Shown here piece by piece: positions 7,760 to 17,538 of a stretch of 64,000 nucleotides of DNA (the first letter of the stretch is position 1; each line of letters opens with the position of its first letter). Source of the DNA: an uncultured Anaerolineae bacterium (lineage in GTDB: Bacteria; Chloroflexota; Anaerolineae; Anaerolineales; Villigracilaceae). The stretch is taken from NCBI GenBank assembly GCA_903875215.1, contig CAIQVH010000031.1, positions 248,001 to 312,000 of the forward strand. The letters are read 5' to 3'. The notes beneath the pieces are model-generated. The model ran no database searches and was not told where the DNA came from. It worked only from the letters and a program-made list of their open reading frames with translations. The position numbers and the translations under genes were made by a program.

Positions 7760-8551
7760 ATGAAATTTCACCATTCGGACACAGTCCGCTATCTGAGTTT
7801 TGACATTTTCCCGCCAGAAGTCATCCAGGCTGTCTTTACTCGTCAGGGCGGGATCAGTCCCGAACCCTGGAATTCTCTCAATGTCGGCGGCACAGTGGGC
7901 GATGAGCGCCATTGTGTGCGCGAAAATCGTCAGCGGGCTTTTCGGGCGCTTGGACGCGATCCGCAGTCCTTGTTTGATGTCTGGCAGGTCCATAGCGCGG
8001 ATGTGGTGCTGGCCAACGCTCCGCATGCCAGCCTGGAAGAGCGGGTCGAATTGAAAGCGGATGCCATCCTGACCGATAACCCGGCCGTGACCCTGTTCAT
8101 GCGCTTCGCTGACTGTACGCCGATCCTGCTTCACGACCCCGTCCGACGCGCGGTTGGCATCATCCATGCCGGATGGGTTGGGACGCTCAAGCAGGCCGCC
8201 GGGGAAGCGGTGCGGGCCATGACCGCCGCCTATGGCAGCCGCCCCGCCGACATTCGCGCCGCCATTGGCCCTTCAATTGGCCCGGATCATTACGAAGTCG
8301 GCCCGGAAGTTGAAGAACAGGCCCGTTATGTGTTTGGCAGCGACTCTGAAGCGCTGTTTCAGAGTCGGCCTGGTTCGGCGCGCTTGCATTTTGACCTGTG
8401 GGCGGCCAATACCCTGTCGTTGCGGCGCGCCGGTGTTGAGCAGATTGAAGTGGCCGGGTTGTGTACCGCCTGTCATCCGGAAGATTGGTATTCGCATCGC
8501 GCCCAACACGGCAAGACCGGTCGTTTTGGCGCCTTGATTGCGCTGGCCTGA
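7760..8551 (+). CDS. pgeF: Peptidoglycan editing factor PgeF (YfiH/laccase-domain family)
   Basis: A 263-residue protein. PgeF family proteins are purine nucleoside phosphorylase/adenosine deaminase-like zinc enzymes and remove misincorporated L-serine UDP-MurNAc products. The Zn/Cu ligands are recognisable: His in WQVHSADV, Cys in FADCTPILL and His in IIHAGWVG. GPSIGPDHYEVG and LCTACHPEDWYSHRA complete the family pattern. The start at 7760 is chosen because it is the first ATG matching the usual N-terminus and lies 10 bases after the preceding stop. It precedes yggS, an order common in cell-division neighbourhoods. Confidence 0.9.
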   Translation: MKFHHSDTVRYLSFDIFPPEVIQAVFTRQGGISPEPWNSLNVGGTVGDERHCVRENRQRAFRALGRDPQSLFDVWQVHSADVVLANAPHASLEERVELKADAILTDNPAVTLFMRFADCTPILLHDPVRRAVGIIHAGWVGTLKQAAGEAVRAMTAAYGSRPADIRAAIGPSIGPDHYEVGPEVEEQARYVFGSDSEALFQSRPGSARLHFDLWAANTLSLRRAGVEQIEVAGLCTACHPEDWYSHRAQHGKTGRFGALIALA

Positions 8552-8589
8552 TTTGCCGGAAAGACCTGGATTTACGAGGTTTTCATAGC

Positions 8590-9333
8590 ATGGACGCAGG
8601 GTATCCTCCGCTTGTTGCCGAGATTTTCGAACGCCATCAGTCGGTGCGCGCTCAAATTGAGGCTGCTGCGCGGCGGAGCGGTCGTGATCCAGGGCTGATC
8701 CGCCTGGTGGTGGTAAGCAAAAAGCAACCAGTGGAAGTGATTCGCGCCGCTCTTTCAGCCGGGATTCGCGATCTGGGCGAGAATTATGCCGAAGAAGCGG
8801 AACAAAAAATCCAGGCGCTGGGTGTGGTGCCAGGTTTGCGCTGGCACATGATCGGGCATGTTCAGAGCCGTAAAGCTGACCTGGTGGTGCGTCATTTCGA
8901 CTGGATGCACAGCCTGGACAGCCTGAAACTGGCCATGCGGTTGGAGCGTTTGGCCGCAGAGGCGGGGCGCAGGCTGCCGGTGCTGTTGGAATGTAATGTC
9001 AGCGGCGAGGTCAGTAAATTTGGTTATGCTGCCAGCACCCCGCAGCAATGGGAAGCGCTGGCCGTTGAAGCGCGATCAATTCAGGCCTTGCCGCATCTTG
9101 AAATTCACGGATTAATGACCATGCCGCCTTTTTTTGAAGATGGCGAACAGGCCCGCCCATATTTTCGCCTGTTGCGCGAATTGAGCGCATTTATGGCAGA
9201 AAAAGTCCCCCAGGCGCGCTGGCAAGAGCTATCAATGGGCACCAGCACCGATTTTTCGGTCGCAGTCGAAGAAGGCGCAACCCTGGTGCGGGTGGGCACG
9301 GCGATTCTTGGCTCGCGTCCGCCAAACGCGTGA
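8590..9333 (+). CDS. yggS: YggS-family PLP homeostasis protein
   Basis: A 247-residue single-domain fold-type III PLP-binding protein (YggS/PLPBP/YlmE) with a role in vitamin B6 and amino-acid homeostasis. The PLP lysine is in VVVSKKQPVEVI, followed by GENYAEEAEQK, WHMIGHVQSRK and the phosphate-binding SMGTSTDFSVAVEEGAT. ATG 8590 gives the normal N-terminus; a longer frame from 8461 would run through pgeF. It lies in the pgeF-yggS-yggT-yggU run. Confidence 0.93.
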   Translation: MDAGYPPLVAEIFERHQSVRAQIEAAARRSGRDPGLIRLVVVSKKQPVEVIRAALSAGIRDLGENYAEEAEQKIQALGVVPGLRWHMIGHVQSRKADLVVRHFDWMHSLDSLKLAMRLERLAAEAGRRLPVLLECNVSGEVSKFGYAASTPQQWEALAVEARSIQALPHLEIHGLMTMPPFFEDGEQARPYFRLLRELSAFMAEKVPQARWQELSMGTSTDFSVAVEEGATLVRVGTAILGSRPPNA

Positions 9334-9367
9334 GGCGGGCAGATCAAAAATAGAGAAAGGTGTACTC

Positions 9368-9622
9368 ATGAACACACTCCTGGTCTTAATTATCAACTCG
9401 GTTGCCAGCCTGCTTAACCTGCTGGTGCTGGTGTATGTGATCCTCTCTTATTTTATGGACCCTTATCACCCGGTGCGCCGTTTCGTGGATCGCCTGGTGG
9501 AACCCATGCTTTCTCCAATCCGCCGCGTGGTGCCGCTGATTGGGATGTTTGATTTTAGCCCGTTCATTTTTCTAATTCTGGTACAATTCATTCAACGGGT
9601 TCTCATCCAAATCCTGCGTTAA
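9368..9622 (+). CDS. yggT: YggT-family membrane protein
   Basis: An 84-residue membrane protein with two hydrophobic helices and the family motif YFMDPYHPVRRFVDRLVEPMLSP-x-RR. A GAAAGGTG ribosome site precedes ATG 9368. YggT proteins occur next to yggS and division genes in many phyla; exact function is unsettled. The stop overlaps the yggU start (TAATG). Confidence 0.88.
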   Translation: MNTLLVLIINSVASLLNLLVLVYVILSYFMDPYHPVRRFVDRLVEPMLSPIRRVVPLIGMFDFSPFIFLILVQFIQRVLIQILR

Positions 9623-9948
9623 TGTTGAGGTTGGTTATGGCTTCCAGAAAATTTCATCTGCACGATGGTCGTCGCGGGGCTGCGCTGGCAGTGCGGGTGA
9701 TTCCGCGCTCCAGCAGAAACGAAATTGCAGAGATTCTGTCTGATGGGACTGTCAAGGTGCGCTTAATGGCGCCGCCCATCGAAGCGGAAGCCAACCAAGC
9801 GTTGATCAACTTTTTATCTGAGGTGCTTGGCGTTCCGGCCAGCAAGTTGGAGATTGTGGCAGGCGAAGCGGGCCGCGATAAGCTGCTTTCTGTGCTGGAT
9901 ATTGGCAAGGATGAAGTCCACCAGCGCCTGCTGGCTTATCTTGAATAG
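9622..9948 (+). CDS. yggU: DUF167/YggU-family protein
   Basis: A 108-residue small alpha/beta protein of the YggU family (DUF167). Its core is VRVIPRSSRNEI, then KVRLMAPPIEAEANQALINFL and GEAGRDKLL. The start at 9622 overlaps the yggT stop; an internal ATG at 9637 is a possible alternative. Biochemical function is unknown. It is the last gene of the pgeF-yggS-yggT-yggU run, and a terminator-like hairpin follows. Confidence 0.85.
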   Translation: MLRLVMASRKFHLHDGRRGAALAVRVIPRSSRNEIAEILSDGTVKVRLMAPPIEAEANQALINFLSEVLGVPASKLEIVAGEAGRDKLLSVLDIGKDEVHQRLLAYLE

Positions 9949-9976
9949 CCCCGAGAACCTTTAATCCGTTTTCTGG

Positions 9977-10018
9977 AAACGCGTCCTCGCTGAAAGAGAA
10001 ACGAGCGGCGCGTTTTGT
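9977..10018 (+). terminator. Intrinsic terminator after yggU
   Basis: AAACGCG (9977-9983) pairs with CGCGTTT (10009-10015), extended by an inner CTCG/CGAG stem, and ends in TTTTGTT. Confidence 0.55.
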
Positions 10019-10056
10019 TAGTCCGTTGCCGGCCATTTCTTCCAAAGGAACCTGCC

Positions 10057-10548
10057 ATGACAACCCATCTTTCCAATTCTTCACAAAAAGTTCAGGATGC
10101 GCTGCGTGCGCTCGGCTACGAATTCACTGTACTAGAATCGCCGGCGCACACCCGCACTGCTCAACAAGCTGCTGATTTTGCCGGCTGTCAATTGGGACAG
10201 ATCACCAAATCCCTGATTTTCAAGGGCAGCCAGAGCGGAAAAGCAATTCTCGTGCTCACCAGCGGCTCTAATCGAGTGGATGAGCGCCTGATCAGCAGCT
10301 ATGCCGGCGAACCGATCGGGCGCGCCGACCCGGAATTTGTGCGAGCTGTTACCGGTTTTGCGATTGGCGGTGTGCCTCCGATCGGGCATCTCCAGCCGAT
10401 GGAAACCTATCTCGACGAAGACCTGCTGCAGTATGATCTTATCTGGGCTGCGGCAGGCACGCCAAACTCGATTTTTGCCCTCAGCCCGGCAGATCTCCGC
10501 CAAATGACCGGCGGGAAAGTGGCCATCGTCAAGGAGACGGCCCCCTGA
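10057..10548 (+). CDS. YbaK/EbsC-family aminoacyl-tRNA deacylase
   Basis: A 163-residue stand-alone editing domain of the YbaK/ProX/EbsC superfamily, which hydrolyses mischarged tRNA. Marks are HTRTAQQAADFAG, the catalytic-lysine segment QITKSLIFKG and GFAIGGVPPIGH. AAAGGAA precedes ATG 10057, preferred over the longer frame from 10015. Which misacylated tRNA it clears cannot be told. The stop overlaps the start of the next gene. Confidence 0.9.
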   Translation: MTTHLSNSSQKVQDALRALGYEFTVLESPAHTRTAQQAADFAGCQLGQITKSLIFKGSQSGKAILVLTSGSNRVDERLISSYAGEPIGRADPEFVRAVTGFAIGGVPPIGHLQPMETYLDEDLLQYDLIWAAAGTPNSIFALSPADLRQMTGGKVAIVKETAP

Positions 10549-11015
10549 TGGGGCTGTGCGCAATGTCACTTTCAGAGATCATCCAATTCACCCCGCTCGA
10601 TACCGGGTTATGGACGGCAGGCCAGCCCACCGCAGAACAGCTGGCGGAACTTGCGTTGGCAGGCGTCCAGCTGGTAATTAACCTGGCTGTGGTCGATTCG
10701 GATCGCGCGCTGCCTGATGAAATCGCCATTGTGACCCGCCTGGGGATGCGTTATATCCATATCCCTGTTGTTTGGGATGCGCCCCAACTGGCTGACTTGC
10801 ACAGGTTTATGGATACCCTGGAGGCCCATGCGGATGAAAAAATCTTCGTCCACTGCGCCTTGAACTATCGCGCCTCGGCATTTGTGGCACTCTGGCGGGT
10901 GTTGCGTCACGGTTGGGCACCTGCAGAAGCCTTCGCCGTTCAGCGCCAGATCTGGAAACTGGAAGAATATCCAATCTGGCAGGCTTTTGTCTCAGACGCC
11001 TTAAAGACTCAATAA
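10548..11015 (+). CDS. Protein tyrosine phosphatase-like protein with shortened P-loop
   Basis: A 155-residue protein of the DUF442/phosphatase-like family. The N-terminus TAGQPTAEQLAEL and the strand FVHCALNYRASAF are typical. The usual phosphatase loop is Cys-x5-Arg, but here the spacing is Cys-x4-Arg (C-ALNY-R), a variant I recall from related proteins, so catalytic activity is doubtful. The start at 10548 overlaps the preceding stop and has AAGGAG upstream; ATG 10563 is an alternative. It ends before a bidirectional terminator. Confidence 0.75.
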   Translation: MGLCAMSLSEIIQFTPLDTGLWTAGQPTAEQLAELALAGVQLVINLAVVDSDRALPDEIAIVTRLGMRYIHIPVVWDAPQLADLHRFMDTLEAHADEKIFVHCALNYRASAFVALWRVLRHGWAPAEAFAVQRQIWKLEEYPIWQAFVSDALKTQ

Positions 11016-11059
11016 ACGAAACCAGGCAATTGCTTTGAGATGAAAAAAAACGGAGCGGC

Positions 11060-11100
11060 CAACAAAAAATGACGGGGTGATCCCCGCCATTTTTTTGTTG
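11060..11100. terminator. Bidirectional terminator between convergent genes
   Basis: A near-perfect stem: CAACAAAAAATG-a-CGGGG pairs with CCCCG-c-CATTTTTTTGTTG around a TGAT loop. A-rich and T-rich flanks on opposite sides let it serve both the phosphatase-like gene and typA. Confidence 0.85.
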
Positions 11101-11126
11101 ATGAATTTTCAGGCTGGTGTCTCGGC

Positions 11127-12992
<1,866 letters not shown>

Positions 12993-13017
12993 AAGTTCCC
13001 TTTGTGTTACGCAGTCA

Positions 13018-13040
13018 GGGGCACAGCAGCGCTGTGCCCC
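13018..13040 (-). promoter_or_regulatory. Perfect hairpin in the typA 5' leader
   Basis: GGGGCACAGC (13018-13027) and GCTGTGCCCC (13031-13040) form a 10-bp perfect stem with a 3-base loop, 26 bases before the typA start. No T-run follows on the minus strand, so it is unlikely to be a terminator; it may affect translation or mRNA stability. Confidence 0.5.
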
Positions 13041-13055
13041 GATGATTTTGCAATG

Positions 13056-13083
13056 AAAAACCCCGGCGGAGAGCACCGAGGTT
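13056..13083 (-). terminator. Intrinsic terminator of the hemolysin III-like gene
   Basis: On the minus strand AACCTCGG pairs with CCGGGGTT (one G-T pair) around a 9-base loop, followed by TTTTT-type bases. It lies 55 bases past the stop of the 13138-13779 gene. Confidence 0.7.
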
Positions 13084-13137
13084 CCGGCTTGCACAGTCTA
13101 TTTTACCAGCTTCTGTCCGCTTTGGGCAGAGGGGGAG

Positions 13138-13779
13138 TTAAGATGTCAGCACTCCGAGCACGGCGAGGAAATGCGCCGCCGCGCCGAGCAGCACGCAGAT
13201 ATGCCAGAAGCCGTGGTAGCCGAAGGTCTGGGGGGCGACGTCGAAGATTTTGGTGGCATAGATGAGGGCACCAAAGGTGTATATCACTCCGCCAACGATC
13301 AACCAGGTCAGTGCGACCGGGGAGAGGGCGGTCAGCATTTGTCCGGCGGCAGAAATGCACAGCCAACCCATCAAGACATAGATCAGCGCTCCGAGCCAGC
13401 GCGGTTCCTCGACGTAGAACAGTTTGAAGAGGATTCCGATCACGGCGATGCCCCAGATGATGCCGAGCAGGCCCCAGCGGAAGAATCCGCTGAAGGCGTT
13501 GAGGCAAATGGGGGTGTAGGTGCCGGCGATGAGCAGGTAGATGGCGGCATGGTCGAGCTTGCGGAGTAATTCCACGGTGGGTGGCGTGCCTGGGATCGAA
13601 TGGTAGGCGGCGCTGGCGCTGAAGAGCAGGATCAGGCTGACACCATAGATCAGGGCTGAGACGAGTTTCAGTGTTCCGCCTGCGGCAGAGCCAAGCAGGA
13701 AATACAGACCGATTGAGGCGGCGATGGCTCCGCCGAGGTGAGTGAGGCCATTGACGGGTTCGCGCAGTTTTGAGAGCAT
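13138..13779 (-). CDS. Hemolysin III-family (TrhA/YqfA, PAQR-like) membrane protein
   Basis: A 213-residue protein with seven predicted helices. The family signature is complete: EPVNGLTHLGGA at the N-terminus, SASAAYHS, LDHAAIYLLIAGTYTP and the C-terminal GFWHICVLLGAAAHF, whose His and Asp residues form the metal site of PAQR-type proteins. Relatives regulate membrane fluidity; cytolysis is not the usual role. ATG 13779 follows AAAGGATG. It is monocistronic, with terminators on both sides. Confidence 0.9.
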   Translation of the reverse strand: MLSKLREPVNGLTHLGGAIAASIGLYFLLGSAAGGTLKLVSALIYGVSLILLFSASAAYHSIPGTPPTVELLRKLDHAAIYLLIAGTYTPICLNAFSGFFRWGLLGIIWGIAVIGILFKLFYVEEPRWLGALIYVLMGWLCISAAGQMLTALSPVALTWLIVGGVIYTFGALIYATKIFDVAPQTFGYHGFWHICVLLGAAAHFLAVLGVLTS

Positions 13780-13887
13780 GAGGCATCCTTTCGGGGTAAG
13801 TTTGTTGAAGGGAGGATACCCTGTCAGGCGCGGTCGCACCTATCCGCCAGCTAATCATCTGATATCAATTTTGGCAGCATGAGCTAT

Positions 13888-13930
13888 AAAAAACCGCCTC
13901 ACGGCGCAGCGGCGGTGAGACGGTTTTTTG
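13888..13930. terminator. Bidirectional terminator downstream of ahcY
   Basis: AAAAAACCGCCTCAC pairs with GTGAGACGGTTTTTT (one mismatch) around a GC-rich loop. It lies 23 bases after the ahcY stop and serves that minus-strand operon. Confidence 0.85.
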
Positions 13931-13952
13931 TGGTTGGTGTGGGGGAACTGGT

Positions 13953-15330
<1,378 letters not shown>

Positions 15331-15333
15331 ATG

Positions 15334-16290
15334 CTAGCTCAATAACTCATTTAATTTGCCGCTGTCGTCATAATGCTCGCGGAAGCGTTGAACAAATTGT
15401 TCACGGGTGTAGAAGTGGTTTTGTGTGCCGTTTTGCTCGAGGACATAGACCGCGGCCAGCGACCCGACCTGACCGCATAATGTCCAATCCCAGCCTCGGG
15501 CATATGCTGCCAGGAAACCGCCGCGAAACGCGTCACCCACGCCGGTGGGATCGACGATGCGTTCTTCGGGTGTGATCGGGACGAGGATTTCCTGCCCGCC
15601 GGCATAAATGATTGCGCCTTCGGCGCCTTTGGTGACGACGATGATATCGACATGCTTGAGCATGCCTGCCAGATCCATGCCGGTCTTCTTTGCAATCAGG
15701 CCGAATTCGTAGTCGTTTACGAACAGGAAGTGCGCGCCTTCCATGTCACGGGCAATTTCATGGCCTTCCAGGCGCAGAATCTGTTGTGATGGGTCATACA
15801 GGTAGGGAATGCCCAACTCCCGGCATTCCGCGGCGCGATTCTTCATGGCCAGCGGGTCATCCGGCGAGATGACGACCAGGTCGGGGCGCTTTTCCAGGTT
15901 TTTGAGGGATAGTTCGGCGGCGTGAGCCATGGCTCCAGGGTAGAAGGAGGCAATCTGGGCGTTGATGCGGTCAGTGGTGGCAAAAAAGGAGGCGGTGAAT
16001 TTTCCGGGTATCACCTTTGCCCAGGTTGTGTCAATTCCGGCTTGTTCAAGCCAGGTGCGATAGTCGCTAAAATCTTCTCCGACGGCGGCAATCAGGCGCG
16101 GTTTTTCGCCGAGCAGGGCCATGGTGTAGGCGATGTTTGGGGCAATGCCGCCGCGCTGGCGGGTCATGCTTTCTACGAGAAAGGACAGGCTGATGTTTTG
16201 CAGCCGTTCGGGCAGGATCTGTTCGTGAAACAGGCCCGGGAAACGCATCAGGTAATCGTAGGCGATTGAACCGGAAAGGAGAATGTCCAT
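15334..16290 (-). CDS. PfkB-family sugar/nucleoside kinase, probable adenosine kinase
   Basis: A 318-residue ribokinase-fold kinase. The N-terminal GSIAYDYLMRF, the substrate-lid GGIAPNIAYTMALLG and the anion-hole/catalytic motif DPTGVGDAFRGGF (with the catalytic Asp) are intact. PfkB sequence alone does not fix the substrate. Its position between mtnA and ahcY favours adenosine, the inhibitory product of AhcY, because phosphorylation to AMP would pull that reaction forward. A ribose or other nucleoside substrate remains possible. The start follows GCGAGG. Confidence 0.85.
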   Translation of the reverse strand: MDILLSGSIAYDYLMRFPGLFHEQILPERLQNISLSFLVESMTRQRGGIAPNIAYTMALLGEKPRLIAAVGEDFSDYRTWLEQAGIDTTWAKVIPGKFTASFFATTDRINAQIASFYPGAMAHAAELSLKNLEKRPDLVVISPDDPLAMKNRAAECRELGIPYLYDPSQQILRLEGHEIARDMEGAHFLFVNDYEFGLIAKKTGMDLAGMLKHVDIIVVTKGAEGAIIYAGGQEILVPITPEERIVDPTGVGDAFRGGFLAAYARGWDWTLCGQVGSLAAVYVLEQNGTQNHFYTREQFVQRFREHYDDSGKLNELLS

Positions 16291-16358
16291 CTAAAAACCT
16301 CGCGAGGGGAGTGCGGTTATTGATTTGGGGTGATCGACGTCGAATTACGAATATCGAT

Positions 16359-17405
16359 TCAGGCTTTGTGATTGACCAGTTTGGGTAAACTGATGGTATA
16401 CGGTGGGTAGGCCACGCCGTTTTCGGTGACGATGGCGGTTATGAGCCGGTGGGGGGTGACATCGAAGGCCGGGTTGCGGGCCTGCGCGCCACGTGGGGTG
16501 ACGCGCTCGCCTGCCAGCTGAATATCGAGCACTTCCTGGCTGCTGCGTTCCTCAATCGGGATCAGGCTGCCGTGCGCCAGGGCCAGATCCACGGTGGAGG
16601 TTGGGGCGACAGAATAGGCTGGTAGATCATTATCGCTGGCGGCGAGCGCCAGCATGTAGGTGCCGATTTTGTTGGCTACGTCGCCGTTGGCGGTGATGCG
16701 GTCGGCGCCGAAGAGCACTTTTTGCACCTGCCCGGTGCGCATGAAGTGGCCGCTCATGTTGTCGCTGATGATGTCGTAGGGGATGCCGTATTGCTGCAAT
16801 TCCCAGGCAGTCAGGCGTGCGCCTTGCAAACGGGGGCGGGTTTCATCCACCAGAACATGGATTTTTTTGCCCTGTTCCCAGGCGGTGCGAATGACGCCCA
16901 GCGCCGTCCCCCAATCGACGGTGGCGAGGGCGCCGGTGTTGCAATGGTGGATGATGGTATCACCGTCGTCAATCAGGCTGGCGCCGTGGGCGGCCATGCG
17001 CTGGTTGATTTTCACGTCTTCATCGGCCAGAAGCTGCGCGGCTTGCAGGATGTGGGCGCGCAGCGCGTCAGCGGGGAGGTGCGCGTTGCTGGCTGCTTCT
17101 TTCGTCAGCCGGTCAACGGCCCAGGCCAGGTTGACGGCGGTCGGCCGGGCGGCTTTGAGGCTGGCGGCGGCCGCCTGGTAATCGGTCAACAGGTCGGGTG
17201 TGGTGTGGGCGCGGGATTCGTATCCAGCCAGGGCCAGGCCAAATGCGGCGGCGGCACCGATCGCCGGGGCGCCGCGCACGACCATCCCGGTAATTGCCTG
17301 GGCAACCTCGGCGTGGGTGCGGTAGGAGACGATAGTCAGCGTCTCAGGGAGAAGACGTTGATCGATCATGTGAAGCTGTTCAGATTCCCAGTAGACGGTT
17401 CTCAT
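16359..17405 (-). CDS. mtnA: S-methyl-5-thioribose-1-phosphate isomerase
   Basis: A 348-residue enzyme of the eIF2B-related fold that opens methylthioribose-1-phosphate in methionine salvage. Diagnostic motifs are VVRGAPAIGAAAAFGLALA, the catalytic cysteine in HHCNTGALAT and the aspartate segment FGADRITANGDVANKIGTYM. The family also includes ribose-1,5-bisphosphate isomerase-like members, but the context with ahcY supports the salvage role. It is first in the operon, with a 56-base leader carrying a terminator-like hairpin. Confidence 0.93.
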   Translation of the reverse strand: MRTVYWESEQLHMIDQRLLPETLTIVSYRTHAEVAQAITGMVVRGAPAIGAAAAFGLALAGYESRAHTTPDLLTDYQAAAASLKAARPTAVNLAWAVDRLTKEAASNAHLPADALRAHILQAAQLLADEDVKINQRMAAHGASLIDDGDTIIHHCNTGALATVDWGTALGVIRTAWEQGKKIHVLVDETRPRLQGARLTAWELQQYGIPYDIISDNMSGHFMRTGQVQKVLFGADRITANGDVANKIGTYMLALAASDNDLPAYSVAPTSTVDLALAHGSLIPIEERSSQEVLDIQLAGERVTPRGAQARNPAFDVTPHRLITAIVTENGVAYPPYTISLPKLVNHKA

Positions 17406-17432
17406 GCGGCTAACCTTTGGGGCGCTGGCAGG

Positions 17433-17455
17433 AAAAGACGCCCGCAGGGGGCGTC
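17433..17455 (-). promoter_or_regulatory. Terminator-like hairpin in the mtnA leader (possible attenuator)
   Basis: On the minus strand GACGCCC (17455-17449) and GGGCGTC (17443-17437) form a 7-bp GC-rich stem with a 5-base loop, followed directly by TTTT (17436-17433). It lies between the proposed promoter and the mtnA start. No known SAM, SAH or methylthioadenosine riboswitch was recognised. Confidence 0.5.
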
Positions 17456-17467
17456 GGTGAAGCTTTT

Positions 17468-17496
17468 ATTTTAACATGACAGCGGGCATTCGTCAA
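17468..17496 (-). promoter_or_regulatory. Sigma-70 promoter for mtnA: TTGACG-17-TAAAAT
   Basis: On the minus strand TTGACG (17496-17491), 17 bases and TAAAAT (17473-17468). Transcription would start near 17461, about 56 bases before the ATG. It is back-to-back with the promoter of the transglycosylase gene. Confidence 0.65.
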
Positions 17497-17500
17497 AGCA

Positions 17501-17538
17501 TTGACATGCTTTTGTAAAGGCATTATAAGGGCGGAATG
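17501..17538 (+). promoter_or_regulatory. Strong promoter TTGACA-17-TATAAG, six bases before the ATG
   Basis: A perfect -35 (17501-17506), a 17-base spacer and TATAAG (17524-17529), then six bases and ATG 17536. The predicted +1 coincides with the start codon, so the transcript should be leaderless. A GGGCGG run before the ATG is too close to act as a normal ribosome site. Confidence 0.75.

Noticed and set aside
13138-13779. Haemolysin (toxin) annotation for the hemolysin III-like gene
   Set aside because: The family name is historical; the sequence is a PAQR-type seven-helix membrane protein and toxin activity is not supported.
17405-17535. SAM or SAH riboswitch upstream of mtnA
   Set aside because: The leader is about 56 bases and holds only one simple hairpin; no known riboswitch core was recognised.
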